Source: Eurosta solidaginis (taxonomy: Eukaryota; Arthropoda; Insecta; Diptera; Tephritidae). From it: 64,000 nucleotides of DNA. Below are positions 24,835 through 35,070 of this stretch, one piece after another. Each line of letters begins with the position of its first letter. Position 1 is the stretch's first letter. Below the pieces are notes generated by a model. The model worked only from the letters and a program-made list of their open reading frames with translations. It was not told the origin of the DNA and did no database searches. The position numbers and the translations under genes were made by a program. The stretch covers positions 175,048,083-175,112,082 of the forward strand of contig NC_090323.1 in the NCBI RefSeq assembly GCF_040869045.1, in the 5' to 3' direction.

Positions 24835-26551
24835 TGTAACGAAGCTTTTTCGTGCCCCGTTGCTTCTTTGATATTTGCTGGGGTATTCTCGCCGTGCCCC
24901 GGGTTCGTTTACAATAAATTTGTATTAAAGGGGCACCTTGCAAATCGATTTAATATAAAAACTTCACTCTCTTTATTGGTTCTAAATTCTATAATATAAA
25001 ATAAAACGTGTTTGTTTACTTCATTTTCAATTTCACTTGGATTATCTTGCGGTATCCTTGATTGCGGTGGCGGGCCTTAGCGGTCCGGCCGTATTCCGTT
25101 AGCTGGGTCCCGTTAGTATGTGGCGTCGGTGCCTTGACGCGCCTTATGACGGCGTCTCTCTCTGCTGCGGTGCTCTGTCGCGCCTTACCTCGGCGTCTAC
25201 TTGTATTGCTGAGGCGATGCTCTATCGCCGTGTTCCGTTAGACGGATCCCGTTAGTATGTGGCGTCGGTGCCTTGAGCGCCTTACGTCGGCGTTTACTTG
25301 TATTACTCTGCTGCACCTTGCGTCGGCGTCTATTTGTATTGCTGGTTGCTGGGTGATTCTCTGCCACGCCTTGCGTCGGCGTCTACTCGTATTTGCTGGG
25401 CGATACTCTGTCGCGCCCTACGTCGGCGTTTACTTGTATTGCTGAGGCGATGCTCTGTCGCCGTGTTCCGTTAGACGGATCCCGTTAGTATGTGGCGTCG
25501 GTGCCTTGACGCGCCTTACGTCAGCGTTTACTTGTATTGCTGAGGTGAGCGGGTGTCACCTGTCGCGGTTGTGCGTTACTGTGGCGGGGCCTTTGGTCTC
25601 TGGGGGTGATGCGTATAGAAGATCAACCGCAAACACCATTCCACGACTCGCTCCTATGAAGTGGATTCCTATTGCATAGAGAAGGTCAACTGCAATAGGG
25701 ATATACTTCGCTAGTAGCTCTGGTCACGACCACAGCTCCGTGCTGACTGACTTTGCTGCCGCGCTCTGCGCTGGTTTACGTGCGTTGCCGCTCAGTTGCG
25801 GCCTCTGCCGGCGTACTTCTACTGACGGAGGTGAGCGTGTGTCACCTGTCGCGGTTGCGCGTTACTGTGGCGGGGCCTTTGGTCTTTGGGGGTGATGCGT
25901 AGAGAAGGTCAACCGCAATCACCATTCCACGACTCGCTCCTATGAAGTAGATTTCTATTGCATAGAGAAGGTCAACTGCAATAGGGAAATACTTCGCTAG
26001 TAGCTCTGGTCACGACCACAGCTCCGTGCTGACTGACTGCTGGTTTACGTGCGTTGCCGCTCTGTTGCGGCCTCTGCCGGCGTACTTCTACTGACGGAGG
26101 TGAGCGGGTATCACCTATCGCGGTTGCGCGTTACTGTGGCGGGGCCTTTGGTCTTTGGGGGTGATGCGTAGAGAAGGTCAACCGCAATCACCATTCCACG
26201 ACTCGCTCCTATGAAGTGGATTCCTATTGCATAGAGAAGGTCAACTGCAATAGGGATATACTTCGCTAGTAGCTCTGATCACGACCACAGCTCCGTGCTG
26301 ACTGACTGCTGGTTTGCTGTGTCGCTCTTTTTATGGCTGTTGTGTTTGGTGTTGCTAGCTCAAATGGTTGCGTTGCCATGGTCACCGTGTTGCTGTTGAA
26401 TGTTGCGAGCGCTCGTTGTGTTGCTGAGATTTGTTGGTTGATCGTGTTGCTAGAGCCTTTTGTGGCCACTTGTTGTGTTAATGTCGTGTCAAATATGTTG
26501 TGGGGTCGTTTTGTGTGGGCCAAATTAGTGAGGATTTATTTGTTCCTCACA
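24835..26551 (-). repeat. Right (5') LTR of the gag-protease element, 1717 bp
   Basis: It matches the left LTR at both ends but differs in the number of internal subrepeats. Here the block containing CGCTCCTATGAAGTGGATTC or its close variant is present three times (about 25640, 25940 and 26200), against two in the left LTR, and the short CGTCGGCGT-type repeats span about 25090-25540. The minus-strand AATAAA is at 24972-24977. The 1717 versus 1808 bp difference is therefore explained by repeat-number change rather than by age. Confidence 0.9.
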
Positions 26552-29500
26552 GTAGAATCTTTGTTGTTATTCAAAAGTGTTAATTTAACGTTGTTTAAAC
26601 GTTTCCCAAATTTTTTAATAAAATTAGCTACGCTTTATTTGATTATTCAAAAGCCCTTAATTAGTCAAAAACACTTGAATTGACATAAGTCATAAATATT
26701 ATCAAATTAGCCTAACAATTTTCCATCTTCAGATCTGATGGCATTTAGTGATTTTACGCAGCAAACAACTCTTATTTTTAACTAAATAAACTATTGTTAT
26801 AAAGCCATATGTCAGTGTGTAAACACTTTCTTCATTAACAAACACAAAACAATTCATAACAGTAAACAAGATATACTTCCTATTGACTTACGTAGAATCT
26901 TTGTTGTTATTCAAAAGTGTTAATTTAACGTTGTTTAAACGTTTCGCAAATTTTTTAATGAAATTAGCTACGCTTTATTTGATTATTCAAAATCCCATAA
27001 TTAGTCAAAAACAATTGAAACGCCATAAGTCATAAATATTTTCAAATTAGCCTAAAAATTTTCCATCTTCAGATCTGATGGCATTTAGTGATTTTACGCA
27101 GCAAAAAACTCTTATTTTTAACTAAATAAACTATTGTTATAAAGCCATATGTCAATGTGTAAACACTTTCTTCATTAACAAACACAAAAAAATTCATAAC
27201 AGTAAACAAAATATACTTCCTATTGACTTACGTAGAATCTTTGTTGTTATTCAAAAGTGTTAATTTAACGTTGTTTAAACGTTTCCCAAATTTTTTAATA
27301 AAATTCGCTACGCTTTATTTGATTATTCAAAAGCCCTTAATTAGTCAAAAACACTTGAAACGCCATAAGTCATAAATAAAATCAAAATAGCCTAAAAATT
27401 TTCCATCTTCAGATCTGATGGCATTTAATGATTTTACGCAGCAAAAAACTCTTATTTTTAACTAAATAAACTATTGTTATAAAGCCATATGTCAGTGTGT
27501 AAACACTTTCTTCATTAACAAACACAAAAAAATTCATAACAGTAAACAAGATATACTTCCTATTGACTTACGTAAAATCTTTGTTGTTATTCAAAAGTGT
27601 TAATTTAACGATGTTTGAACTTTTCCCAATTTGTTTAATAAAATTCGCTACGATTTATTTGATTATTCAAAAGCCCTTAATTAGTCAAAAACACTTGAAA
27701 CGCCATAAGTCATAAATAAAATCAAAATAGCCTAAAAATTTTCCATCTTCAGATCTGATGGCATTTAATGATTTTACGCAGCAAACAACTCTTATTTTTA
27801 ACTAAATAAACTATTGTTATAAAGCCATATGTCAGTGTGTAAACACTTTCTTCATTAACAAACACAAAACAATTCATAACAGTAAACAAGATATACCTCC
27901 TATTGACTTACGTAGAATCTTTGTTGTTATTCAAAAGTGTTAATTTTAATAAAATTCGCTACGTTTTATTTGATTATTCAAAAGCCCTAATTAGTCAAAA
28001 AACTTGAAACGCCATAAGTCATAAATATTATCAAATTGGCCTAAACATTTTCCATCTTCAGATCTGATGGTATTTAGTAATTTTACGCAGCAAACAACTC
28101 TTATTTTTAACTAAATAAACTATTGTTATAAAGCCATATGTCAGTGTGTAAACACTTTCTTCATTAACAAACCAAAAAATTTCATAACAGCAAACAAGAT
28201 ATACTTCCTATTGACCTACGCAGAATTTTTGCTGTTATTCAAAAGTGTTAATTTAACGTTGTTTAAAATTTCCCAAATTTTTTAATAAATTTCGTTACTC
28301 TTTATTTGATTATTCAAAAGCCCTTAATTAGTCAAAAACACCTGAAATGCCATAAGTCATAAATATTATCAAAATAGCCTACAAATTTTCCATCTTCAGA
28401 TCTGATGGCATTTAGAGATTTTACGCAGCAAACAACTCTTATTTTTAACTAAGTAAACTATTGTTATAAAGCCATATGTCAGTGTGTAAACAATTTCTTC
28501 ATTAACAAACAAAAAAATTCATAACAGTAAACAAGATATACTTCCTATTGACTTACGTAGAATCTTTGTTGTTATTCAAAAGTGTTAATTTAACGTTGTT
28601 TAAACGTTTCCCAAATGTTTTAATAAAATTAGCTACGCTGTATTTGATTATTCAAAAGCCCTTAATTAGTCAAAAAAACTTGAAACGCCATAAGTCATAA
28701 ATATTATCAAATTAGCCTAAAAATTTTCCATCTTCAGATCTGATGGCATTTAGTGATTTTATGCAGCAAACAACTCTAATTTTGAACTAAATAAACTATT
28801 GTTAGAAAGCCATATGTCAGTGTGTAAACACTTTCTTCATTAACAAACAAAAAAATTCATAACAGTAAACAAGATATACTTCCTGTTGACTTACGTAGAA
28901 TCTTTGTTGTTATTCAAAAGTGTTAATTTAACGTTGTTTAAACGTTTCCCAAATTTTTTAATAAAATTAGCTACGCTTTATTTGATTATTCAAAAGCCCT
29001 TAATTAGTCAAAAACACTTGAAACGACATAAGTCATAAATATTATCAAATTAGCCTAACAATTTTCCATCTTCAGATCTGATGGCATTTAGTGATTTTAC
29101 GCAGCAAACAACTCTTATTTTTAACTAAATAAACTATTGTTATAAAGCCATATGTCAGTGTATAAACACTTTCTTCATAAATAAACACAAAACAATTCAT
29201 AACAGTAAACAAGATATACTTCCTATTGACTCACGTAGAATCTTTGTTGTTATTCAAAAGTGTTAATTTAACGTTGTTTAAACTTTTCCCAATTTTTTTA
29301 ATAAAATTCGCTACGCTTTATTTGATTATTCAAAAGCCCTTAATTAGTCAAAAACACTTGAAACGCCATAAGTCATAAATAAAATCAAAATGGCCTAAAA
29401 ATTTTCCATCTTGAGATCTGATGGCATTTAGTGATTTTACGCAGCAAACAACGCTTATTTTTAACTAAATAAACTATTTTTATAAAGCCATATGTCAGTG

Positions 29501-29981
29501 TGTAAACACTTTATTCATTAGCAAACACAAAAAAATTCATAACAGTAAACAAGATATACTTCCTATTGACTTACGTAGAATCCTTGTTGTTTTTCAAAAG
29601 TGTTAATTTAACGTTGTTTAAACTTTTCCCAATTTTTTTAATAAAATTCGCTACGCTTTATTTGATTATTCAAAAGCCTTTAATTAGTCAAAAACACTTG
29701 AAACGCCATAAGTCATAAATATAATCAAACTTGCCTAAAAATTTTCCATCTTCAGATCTGATGGCATTTAGTGACTATTGTTATAAAGCCATATGTCAGT
29801 GTGTAAACACTTTCTTCATTAACAAACAAAAAAAATTCATAACAGTAAACAAGATATACTTCCTATTGACTTACGTAGAATCTTTGTTGTTATTCAAAAG
29901 TGTTAATTTAACGTTGTTTGAACTTTTCCCAATTTGTTTAATAAAATTCGCTACGATTTATTTGATTAGTCAAAAGCCCTT
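26552..29981 (+). repeat. Satellite array, plus orientation (continues the first array)
   Basis: The satellite resumes at GTAGAATCTTTG in the middle of the unit that was split by the LTR element, and continues for about ten units. Most are the 340-bp type; a 300-bp-type unit lies at about 29740-29970. A shortened unit at about 27940 has lost the TTAACGTTGTTTAAAC segment, at roughly the place where the whole inverted array is also deleted. The array ends in CCCTT (29977-29981), the target duplication of the next element. Confidence 0.95.
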
Positions 29982-30469
29982 TGTTTAGGCAGGATGCCTA
30001 AATTTTCCGCATCTGATTGCGACCCCCCCAATGCAACTCTGCAAATCGATACTCGAATTAATTTATAACCACCCACACCATCACCCTCATGCATGTGCAT
30101 GCATGTACATGCACGTGTATGTGTGCTTTTTGTCAGCACTCATGCATATGCATGTCGGGGTTGATGTGTGGGTGCCTTTCCCCTCCAAAACGGAGGATTT
30201 TGCGGGTCAACGGTTGTAGCTCGCTATACAACCGGCCTCTTTGATTTCAACAGCCAACGCGTACACATCTGCCGCCAGCGATCTCTGCCGTAGTCACATA
30301 TTCACAAGGTAATATATTTTCCTGTATATTTGTTAGCTACCCAATAAAACATATCATTATAACGAGAAATCTCGTCTATTTGCTTATTTTCATTTCCAAC
30401 CCGCTTACTCCCGCTGAGATCGACCCGGTGCGCCCACCTCTCCAGGATTAGACGCACACCGGCCGAACA
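29982..30469 (+). repeat. 5' LTR of the 2.3-kb BEL-type element
   Basis: It starts TGTTTAGGCAGGATGCCTAA and ends CGGCCGAACA. It carries alternating purine-pyrimidine stretches (GCATGCATGTACATGCACGT, about 30090-30120), an AATAAA at 30343-30348 and a donor-like CAAGGTAATAT at about 30305. Confidence 0.92.
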
Positions 30470-30471
30470 TT

Positions 30472-30519
30472 TGGTCCTTCGAGCCGGATTTGAACCAGCG
30501 ACCTATGGATGTACAGTCC
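30472..30519 (+). other. Extended primer-binding site complementary to 48 nt of tRNA-Tyr
   Basis: Two bases after the LTR the plus strand is the complement of the 3' half of insect tRNA-Tyr(GUA) as I recall it: the CCA end, acceptor strand, whole T arm, variable loop, and anticodon arm back to about nucleotide 28. An ordinary primer site covers about 18 nt. The only difference I see in the 48 nt is at the position opposite tRNA nucleotide 37, next to the anticodon (GGATGTACAG here, GGATCTACAG expected). This may be a reverse-transcribed piece of the primer tRNA fixed in the element. Confidence 0.8.
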
Positions 30520-31788
30520 CGAAATTAAAGAGTCCCGAAATGAAAAGGTCCCGAAATGAGATAAAAATCAACTTTTCTACGGCACTAGTGCAACGACAAA
30601 ATACATAAGGTATATATATAAATATTCACTCCACAAACTCACCATACCAGCTGTCAGCTAACCAATAAATACACGACAGGGTTGCATGCAATCTCAGAAA
30701 GGTACGTGCAGATAGAACGCGTCGTGGAGAACGCATCGCCAATCTGCATGTAAGCACCGGCAGTTGGTACACTTTCCAATTTAATTACGATTTGCGCTGT
30801 TCTTCATGAGCTTTCGCACAAAATTAAATACATACCTTCGTCAGCCTCTACGCTTCGGTTTAAACTCGGTTTATTCATATATTTTAACGTACGTTTGTTA
30901 ATAAAACACCACGCGTATCACGAAAACAAGCAATTTTGTGCGGGTGGCTTGGAATCACGTCCGTTCCAACCTCCCACACACCGCAATCTTGCTGGTTTTG
31001 TTGAAATGCATAAGCTGCTCGAAATCACAGCACTAACTACTTTGCAAAAACGCTCTCGTCACTCCACGTCATTTGACTAGTCATTTTACGGTGATAGGTT
31101 ATATTCGTAGTCACATTTGCATGGGCGTGGGTAAGTTTTGTGACCAAGTGTTTTGTAGGGTAATAATATAATACACAACTGACGAAATATATGCGCTGCA
31201 GCGAAAACGCGCATCACCCAACCAACCTCACGGCCACTCGCCCTGGCACATCCATAAAATGCCACAGTCGACCTGCGAGCGACACGACACGTTATACGCT
31301 GGAACGGAGACCTCGGCCTCTTCGTCCAGCCCAGAAAAGCCTAAAAACCCTCGAGTCTGGAACGGAGACCTCTGCCTCTTCGTCCAACCAACACAAAAAA
31401 AAACCGCAAATCTGGAATGGAGACCTCGGCCTCTCCGTCCGAAACGACAAAAACCAAAGAATAACAAAAAATGGTGCCACTCTGGAACGGAGACCTCGGC
31501 CTCTCCGTCCAGCCTTACTGGCCATCGACTATATATATATTACGTTCTGAATTTCTATACTTAAGAATTATGTATAATTCAATGGCAAGAAATATTCACT
31601 TCACTGTTCATAACCGCTAATTCTTTCATCTTAGCTCAGGTGGCATGCTAAGCAAGTCGGAAAGGATTCCCGGCCATTTTGCGTCGCAGACGAACTCTTC
31701 ACTTAGATTAAGTTTAGTGTGTAAGTCTTATATTAATTTTTTCTCGTTTCAGCGGAGGTCATTGGCGGAAAACGATGTTGCGTATCGC
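30520..31788 (+). other. Internal non-coding region of the 2.3-kb element
   Basis: No ORF with recognisable domains. The first part has a short repeat GTCCCGAAAT three times (about 30523-30560). At 31299-31515 the motif CTGGAACGGAGACCTCGGCC occurs in four imperfect copies (landmarks 31301, 31359, 31414 and 31484, spacings 58, 55 and 70). At 31063-31140 there is similarity to the 5' region of the minus-strand BEL element (the shared run CATTTGACTAGTCATTTTAC, then TTTTGTGACCAA). A pyrimidine tract followed by CAG at about 31738-31752 looks like a splice acceptor. Confidence 0.7.
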
Positions 31789-31802
31789 AAGGGGGGCCGG
31801 CA
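31789..31802 (+). promoter_or_regulatory. Polypurine tract of the 2.3-kb BEL-type element
   Basis: AAGGGGGGCCGGCA lies directly against the 3' LTR. A near-identical tract abuts the LTR of the minus-strand BEL element at 53614-53628, which ties the two elements together. Confidence 0.7.
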
Positions 31803-32290
31803 TGTTTAGGCAGGATGCCTAAATTTTCCGCATCTGATTGCGACCCCCCCAATGCAACTCTGCAAATCGATACTCGAATTAATTTATAACCACCCACACC
31901 ATCACCCTCATGCATGAGCATGCATGTACATGCACGTGTATGTGTGCTTTTTGTCAGCACTCATGCATATGCATGTCGGGGTTGATGTGTGGGTGCCTTT
32001 CCCCTCCAAAACGGAGGATTTTGCGGGTCAACGGTTGTAGCTCGCTATACAACCGGCCTCTTTGATTTCAACAGCCAACGCGTACACATCTGCCGCCAGC
32101 GATCTCTGCCGTAGTCACATATTCACAAGGTAATATATTTTCCTGTATATTTGTTAGCTACCCAATAAAACATATCATTATAACGAGAAATCTCGTCTAT
32201 TTGCTTATTTTCATTTCCAACCCGCTTACTCCCGCTGAGATCGACCCGGTGCGCCCACCTCTCCAGGATTAGACGCACACCGGCCGAACA
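31803..32290 (+). repeat. 3' LTR of the 2.3-kb BEL-type element
   Basis: Same length as the 5' LTR (488 bp), with about one difference seen by eye. It ends GGCCGAACA and is followed by the repeated target CCCTT, then by satellite. Confidence 0.92.
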
Positions 32291-33063
32291 CCCTTAATTA
32301 GTCAAAAACACTTGAAACGCCATAACTCATAAATATAATCAAACTAGCCTAAAAATTTTCCATCTTCAGATCTGATGGCATTTAGTGACTATTGTTATAA
32401 AGCCATATGTCAGTGTGTAAACACTTTCTTCATTAACAAACAAAAAAAATGCATAACAGTAAACAGGATATACTTCCTATTGACTTACGTAGAATCTTTG
32501 TTGTTATTCAAAAGTGTTAATTTAACGTGGTTTAAACGTTTTCCAAATTTTTTAATAAAATTGGCTACGCTTTATTTGATTATTCAAAAGCCCTTAATTA
32601 GTCAAAAACACTTGAAACGCCATAAGTCATAAATATTATCAAATTAGCCTAAAAATTTTCCATCTCCAGATCTGGTGGCATTTAGTGACTATTGTTATAA
32701 AGCCATATGTCAGTGTGTAAACACTTTCTTCATTAACAAACAAAAAAAATTCATATCAGTAAACAAGATATACTTCCTATTGACTTACGTAGAATCTTTG
32801 TTGTTATTCAAAACTGTTAATTTAACGTTGTTTAAACGTTTCCCAAATTTTTTAGTAAAATTAGCTACGCTTTATTTGATTATTCAAAAGCCCTTAATTA
32901 GTCAAAAACACTTGAAACGCCATAAGTCATAAATATTATCAAATTAGCCTAAAATTTTCCATCTTCAGATCTGATGGCATTTAGTGATTTTACGCAGCAA
33001 ACAACTCTTATTTTTAACTAATTAAATTATTGTTATAAAGCAATATGTCAGTGTGTAAACACT
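32291..33063 (+). repeat. Satellite fragment, plus orientation
   Basis: About two and a half units between two insertions. The first two (ATG-containing starts at 32375 and 32675) are the 300-bp type; the third is the 340-bp type and is cut at AAACACT by the solo LTR. CACT at 33060-33063 is its target duplication. Confidence 0.95.
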
Positions 33064-34471
33064 TGTAACGAAGCTTTTTCCGTCCCGGCGCTTCTTCAAT
33101 AAGTGCTAGGGGTATACTCGCCGTGTCCAAGGTTCGCTTACAATAAATTTGTAAATTTGGGACACCGTGCAAATCGTTTTCATATAAATTCACTTTATTT
33201 CTCTAATTCTATATATGTATGTACACTATAATTAAAATGAAAAATTTTACGTAATCAAAAGAAGAAATATTTGTTGTTCTCGTTTCACTGTATGCTTGCT
33301 CTATACTGCGTGGTGGGCCAAAGGTACTCGTGTCCCGTTATGACGCCTCGATGGTCGTTGCTTGTGTGTGTGTAAATGTGTTTTGTGACGCCCTGCGTCG
33401 GCGTGCGTGTCCCGTTAGGAACGTCCCGTTAGGACGCCCGGCTGGTCGTTGCCTGAGTGCGTGTAAAACGTGGTTCGGTGACGCCTTGCGTTGGCACGTA
33501 TGTACGCAACCCTAGTGTGGTTGACGTCGTGTATTTGCGTGACTCTGCTGTTCTCACCGTAGTATGTGTGCGTAGTGCTGTTGTGGCCAGCGAGGTGCGG
33601 TGACCAACGTAATGTGCTTGCGTAGCGCTGTTGTGGCCCGGGTCGTCTGTTGGCGCTTGCGGTCAGCGTAGTGGGTTGGCGCAATGCTGTGAACAACGTC
33701 GTATGTTTGCGTAGTGATGTGGTCCACGTCATATGTTAGCGTCGTGCGGTCGCGGTCAGCGTAGTGGCTGGCGTAATGCTGTGGCCGACGTAGTGTGTGT
33801 GCGATTGTGGCCGGGGTAGTGGATTGGCGTAATGCTATGGCCAACGTAGTATGTTTGCGATTGTGACCAGCATGGTAGTTTGGCTGGCGGATGTCACCTG
33901 CTCGCGGGGCGCGTCACTGTGGTGGTGCCGTTGCTCACGAGGTCTCAAGCGGTGTTTGGTGGTATAACCGACACATTCACCACTTGAGGCCACGACTTAC
34001 TCCTGTGAAACGACCTGTCCGCATGGTAGAACCGACAACTTCAAGGGACGCTCCACAAGTAGCTCTGGTCACGGCCACAGCTCCGTGCTAACTAACTTCT
34101 GTCCTGCTGTGTTGCTCCTTTTATTGCTTTGTTTGGTATTGCTGGCTGGAATGGTTGCGTTGCCATGGTTGCTGTTCGATGTTGCGAACGCTCGTTGCGT
34201 TGCTGAGATTTGTTAGTTTGTTGTGTTGGCATTAAAGTGTTGTGCTTGCCCGTTGTGTTGCTGAGACTTGTTGGTTGGTCTGCTGCTATATCCTTTTGTG
34301 ACTGGCTGTTGTGTTATTGTTGTATCGAATATGATGTATGCTGTATTGAACTTGTTGTTTGGTCTGTTGCTATAGCCTTTTGTGACTGGCTGTTGTGTTA
34401 GTGCTGTATCGAATATGATGTTGAGTCGTTTTGTGTGGGCCAAATTAATGGTGTTATATTTGGTCCTCGCA
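33064..34471 (-). mobile_element. Solo LTR related to the gag-protease element
   Basis: It begins TGTAACGAAGCTTTTTCCGT and ends GGTCCTCGCA. Its outer parts are clearly related to the LTRs at 20039 and 24835 (shared ATACTCGCCGTG, CAATAAATTTGTA and, at the other end, CGTTTTGTGTGGGCCAAATT), but the middle differs and carries its own repeats built on GCGTAGTGCTGTTGTGGCC (about 33560-33880). It is flanked by 4-bp duplications CACT (33060-33063 and 34472-34475) and has no internal region, so it arose by recombination between the two LTRs of a full element of a sister subfamily. By homology it has the same orientation as the 20-kb element. Confidence 0.88.
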
Positions 34472-35068
34472 CACTTTCTTCATTAACAAACAAAAAAATT
34501 CATAACAGTAAACAAGATATACTTCCTATTGACTTACGTAGAGTCTTTGTTGTTATTCAAAAGTGTTAATTTAACGTTGTTTAACCGTTTCCCAAATTTT
34601 TAATAAAATTAGCTTCGCTTTATTTGATTATTCAAAAGCCCTTAATTAGTCAAAAACACTTGAAACGCCATAAGTCATAAATATTATCAAATTAGCCTAA
34701 AAATTTTCCATCTTCAGATCTGATGGCATTTAGCGATTTTACGCAGCAAACAACTCTTATTTTTAACAAAATAAACTATTGTTATAAAGCCATATGTCAG
34801 TGTCTAAACACTTTCTTCATTAACAAACAAAAAAAATGCATAACAGTAAACAAGATATACTTCCTATTGACTTACGTAGAATCTTTGTTGTTATTCAAAA
34901 GTGTTAATTCAACGTTGTTTAAACGTTTCCCAAATTTTTTAATAAAATTAGCTACGCTTTATTTGATTATTCAAAAGCCCTTAATTAGTCAAAAACACTT
35001 GAAATGCCATAAGTCATAAATATTATCAAATTAGCCTAAAAATTTTCCATCTTCAGATCTGATGGCAT
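34472..35068 (+). repeat. Satellite, plus orientation, up to the inversion
   Basis: About two units. The second (from about 34723) is a 340-bp-type unit in which the usual stop-rich TAACTAAATAAAC reads AACAAAATAAAC, so a 98-codon frame stays open. The array ends in the dyad around AGATCT, where orientation switches. Confidence 0.93.
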
Positions 35069-35070
35069 TA
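35047..35070. other. Satellite inversion junction in a dyad element
   Basis: Left of this point the units read plus; right of it the same family reads minus. The left unit runs CCATCTTCAGATCTGATGGC and continues CATTA; from about 35071 the text AATGTTTTGGCTAGTGTG belongs to a reversed unit, where the usual reading is GATGGAAAATGTTTGGGCTA. The switch therefore falls in or just after CCATC, TTCAGATCTGA, TGG, which is a near-perfect inverted repeat. Confidence 0.85.

Larger units (their letters stand above)
20039..26551 (-). mobile_element. LTR retrotransposon with gag and protease only, very long LTRs
   Basis: The element is bounded by two LTRs in direct orientation (20039-21846 and 24835-26551), each starting TGTAACG and ending CACA in the plus reading, and by the 4-bp duplication GTAG. 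A tRNA-Lys-like primer site next to the right LTR, a purine-rich tract next to the left LTR, and both ORFs place it on the minus strand, so the right LTR is the 5' LTR. The internal region is only about 3.0 kb. It encodes a capsid-type Gag, a CCHC knuckle and a DTGA retropepsin, but I find no reverse transcriptase, RNase H or integrase motif. It looks like a non-autonomous Ty3/gypsy-like element that would need pol from a relative. Confidence 0.88.
29982..32290 (+). mobile_element. Non-autonomous BEL/Pao-type LTR element, 2.3 kb
   Basis: Two 488-bp LTRs (29982-30469 and 31803-32290) flank 1333 bp with no convincing ORF. The 5-bp duplication CCCTT is at 29977-29981 and 32291-32295. The LTRs appear to differ at only about one base (CATGTGCATG versus CATGAGCATG), so insertion is recent. 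The LTR begins with a hairpin (TTTAGGCA, GGA, TGCCTAAA) and is preceded by AAGGGGGGCCGGCA. The same arrangement occurs in the Gag-coding BEL element at 53.6 kb. Internal sequence at 31063-31140 also resembles the reverse complement of 55560-55660 in that element. I infer a coding-dead relative that is mobilised in trans. Confidence 0.88.

Noticed and set aside
30472..30519. A tRNA gene or tRNA-derived SINE
   Set aside because: Only the 3' half of tRNA-Tyr is present, on the complementary strand, beginning exactly at the CCA complement two bases from an LTR. That is the geometry of a primer-binding site.
31191..31564. 119- and 101-codon ORFs in the 2.3-kb element
   Set aside because: They follow a non-coding tandem repeat in several frames at once and show no domain; equally long ORFs exist on the opposite strand.
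34723..35019. 98-codon frame in one 340-bp satellite unit
   Set aside because: Created by one base change in the stop-rich segment of a single unit; no independent support.
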